Positions 62,764-64,000 of a stretch of DNA of 64,000 nt are shown here, in pieces. A program made the translations under genes and the position numbers. This DNA is from an uncultured Clostridia bacterium (GTDB taxonomy: Bacteria; Bacillota; Clostridia; TANB77; CAG-508), in the NCBI GenBank assembly GCA_944392545.1, contig CALXWW010000001.1, positions 62,001-126,000 on the forward strand. The letters are read 5' to 3'. Position 1 is the stretch's first letter. Every line of letters starts with the position of its first letter. The notes under the pieces are model-generated. The model did not search any database and was not told the origin of the DNA. It was given only the letters and a program-made list of their open reading frames with translations.

Positions 62764-63186
62764 TTACCTCTCTTTTATATATTTAGGTACATCTATAGCC
62801 CTACCAAATTTTTCATCAAACTCATACCTATGTTTTGAAGGATTGTAATTATAGGCACTGCTATTCCATTTTCTAAATGCTTCATTATTCATATGTCCTC
62901 TTTTTGACAATTCTCTTACATCTTGGTTGTGCTGTGCTTGTACCATAGGATACTGATCGTCTATTCTCTTTTGTTCTCGTTTATTCTTCATAAAATTATT
63001 TTGATTAATTTTTCTATTTTGCTGCGAAATATCTTTTCTGCATTGTTTTTCTTCAGCATATCTCAGATCTGTTTTTATTATTTTAGTTATATATGCTGAA
63101 CTCGTACCAATGTTTTCTGCAATTTCATTTACTTTTAAATGCTTTTCAAAAAATAACTCTATAATTAAATTTTTTTTCTTTTCCAT
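62764..63186 (-). CDS. HTH DNA-binding protein of the mobile element
   Basis: 140 residues. An N-terminal helix-turn-helix (ELFFEKHLKVNEIAENIGTS then AYITKIIKTD, residues 10-40) resembles sigma-like or resolvase-type HTH. The rest is polar and charged (QNNFMKNKREQKRIDDQYP; GHMNNEAFRKWNSSAYNYNP). Such proteins accompany serine recombinases in clostridial elements, presumably as regulators. AGGTG precedes the ATG. It lies 6 bp upstream of the 81-residue gene. Confidence 0.7.
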   Translation of the reverse strand: MEKKKNLIIELFFEKHLKVNEIAENIGTSSAYITKIIKTDLRYAEEKQCRKDISQQNRKINQNNFMKNKREQKRIDDQYPMVQAQHNQDVRELSKRGHMNNEAFRKWNSSAYNYNPSKHRYEFDEKFGRAIDVPKYIKER

Positions 63187-63252
63187 TTCTTACACCTGAT
63201 TTGGTTAATTTTTTGTCAACACTTTTTTTGCATAGCAATTCTATTAGAAATC

Positions 63253-63423
63253 TTATTTAATTTCTAATTCTTCCATCTTTTTCTTAAAAGCTTGTTCTTT
63301 CTTTTTTCTGTTTTTCAATTCTCTATATTTCTTATATGTGTCTATTAGTTTTGGTAGTACATAATCTAAACAGAAAAATAAAACAACAAGACATACTATC
63401 AATAATGCAAATCTCAAAACCAT
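63253..63423 (-). CDS. Small membrane-anchored protein (56 residues)
   Basis: Starts at ATG 63423, immediately after AAAGGAG; the longer frame lacks a site. One transmembrane helix (FALLIVCLVVLFFCLDYVL) is followed by a highly charged cytoplasmic tail (KYRELKNRKKKEQAFKKKME). Function unknown. Confidence 0.65.
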   Translation of the reverse strand: MVLRFALLIVCLVVLFFCLDYVLPKLIDTYKKYRELKNRKKKEQAFKKKMEELEIK

Positions 63424-63452
63424 CTTTTTTACTCCTTTCCTTAATAAATTTG

Positions 63453-63489
63453 AAAAAGCAGACAAGAGCTTTTTTCTCTCATCTGCTTT
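63453..63489 (-). terminator. Hairpin terminator upstream of the anchored protein gene
   Basis: AAAGCAGA / TCTGCTTT outer arms with GAG / CTC inner pairs, followed by TTTTTC on the minus strand, about 30 bp before the next start codon. It separates that gene from the HTH_16-sigma unit, or serves as an attenuator. Confidence 0.7.
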
Positions 63490-63579
63490 ACAATATAGTG
63501 TGTCCTTAATTTGCCCTTCATTATATTTACTTACGAAAATTTGTCAAAATCCGACCGTAATTTAAATTTTTTTTATTTT

Positions 63580-63759
63580 TTAGAATTTATAATTTTTTAT
63601 AGCAACTATCAGTCTCTCTATTATGTATTGGTATCTATCTTCGTCTTCAAATGAAAGTCTTTCTATCATTTTCCTTTTTCTGTTAATTATTTTTATTAGA
63701 GATATTTCATCTCCAGCTTGTGCTTTTTTTCCTAAATCATATAAACTTTCTTTTTGCAT
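63580..63759 (-). CDS. Small HTH_16-type protein
   Basis: 59 residues: MQKESLYDLGKKAQAGDEIS and MIERLSFEDEDRYQYIIERL. This matches the short helix-turn-helix_16 proteins that sit beside sigma-70-like genes in Tn916-type elements. It starts one base after the stop of the sigma-like gene, so the two are coupled. It is too short for the region 2 of a full sigma factor. Confidence 0.75.
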   Translation of the reverse strand: MQKESLYDLGKKAQAGDEISLIKIINRKRKMIERLSFEDEDRYQYIIERLIVAIKNYKF

Positions 63760-63760
63760 A

Positions 63761-64000
63761 CTATTTTCTTCCTTTCATATAATTTTTTAGCTTTTTTATA
63801 GCCCTTCTTTTTATTCTTGTTACTGAATCTGAACAAATTTCTAATATCTTACTTGCTTCATTACTTGTAAACTGTTTTTCAAACAAAAGAAAAACCACTG
63901 TCATTTCAATATTAGACAGTGATTTTAAAGCTTTTAATAAATTTATATTTTCAATTTGTTCTATTAGGTCATTTATACCAATAATTTTGTGTCTATCATC
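63761..64000 (-). CDS. Sigma-70-like factor of the mobile element (3' end)
   Basis: Only the C-terminal 79 residues are in the window; the gene continues past 64000. The region 4 HTH is visible (FTSNEASKILEICSDSVTRI then KRRAIKKLKNYM). Conjugative elements of the Tn916/CTn type carry such a sigma-like protein with a small HTH_16 neighbour, as seen here. Confidence 0.78.
   Translation of the reverse strand, partial: DDRHKIIGINDLIEQIENINLLKALKSLSNIEMTVVFLLFEKQFTSNEASKILEICSDSVTRIKRRAIKKLKNYMKGRK

Larger units (their letters stand above)
59340..64000. mobile_element. Integrative element with large serine recombinase (left end in window)
   Basis: All genes from rhuM to the window edge read on the minus strand and fit an integrative and conjugative or mobilisable element: RhuM-like protein, large serine recombinase, small helper ORFs, HTH protein, small anchored protein, HTH_16 protein and sigma-70-like factor. 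The left boundary is placed where the ZIP transporter reading frame breaks (59340). The right end is outside the window. Confidence 0.75.

Overview
The window is AT-rich (roughly 30% G+C by eye), uses standard stop codons and carries a Gram-positive endospore-former gene set: spoIIE with a Spo0A-type promoter, CotF-like spore coat proteins, a SleB-like hydrolase, mecA, gdpP, mreBCD and minC. The best reading is an uncultured, probably gut-associated member of Clostridia (Bacillota). Species cannot be named from the sequence alone.

Layout. 1-2.2 kb: start of rplI and the c-di-AMP phosphodiesterase gdpP. 2.3-10.1 kb: rpoB-rpoC on the minus strand, with their own consensus promoter and a long leader containing an intrinsic-terminator hairpin; the usual rplKAJL genes are not upstream. 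10.2-12.4 kb: a diversity-generating-retroelement (DGR) type locus. It has a pilin-anchored, formylglycine-generating-enzyme/C-type-lectin-fold target gene with a GC-rich variable 3' end, a GC-rich hairpin with direct repeats after it, and a broken MutS-like (msl) accessory gene. No reverse transcriptase or template repeat is visible. 12.5-14.8 kb: a radical SAM gene that looks leaderless, a strongly promoted GC-rich 74-codon gene of unknown function, a degenerate tRNA-Met-like gene and an ArsC-family gene. 15-17.4 kb: a cluster of Nudix hydrolase, pyrophosphatase-kinase fusion, GNAT acetyltransferase and second Nudix hydrolase. 17.5-29.1 kb: a two-component system, a repeat-built coiled-coil protein, exoA, a SleB-like hydrolase, lemA-htpX, tatD, acpS, an unknown membrane-anchored protein and a WG-repeat protein. 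29.4-31.9 kb: spoIIE. 32.2-42.3 kb: two giant SdrD_B/DUF11-type surface proteins. 42.7-43.6 kb: three small genes of unknown function. 43.6-49.9 kb: the cell-shape cluster DUF4321-radC-mreB-mreC-mreD-PBP2-minC. 50-59 kb: mecA, an M23 peptidase, coat proteins, a nucleotidase, pcrA and a cluster of GT-C glycosyltransferase, transglutaminase-like and leucine-rich proteins.

From about 59.34 kb to the window end lies an integrative element. It has a RhuM-like gene, a large serine recombinase, small helper genes, an HTH protein and a sigma-70-like factor. Its left end interrupts a ZIP-family metal transporter gene, of which only the 3' part remains here. The other end is beyond the window.

The strongest candidates for follow-up are the RT-less DGR target locus with its decayed msl gene, the rpoBC leader, the GC-rich small gene at 13.8-14.0 kb, and the pyrophosphatase-kinase fusion between two Nudix genes.
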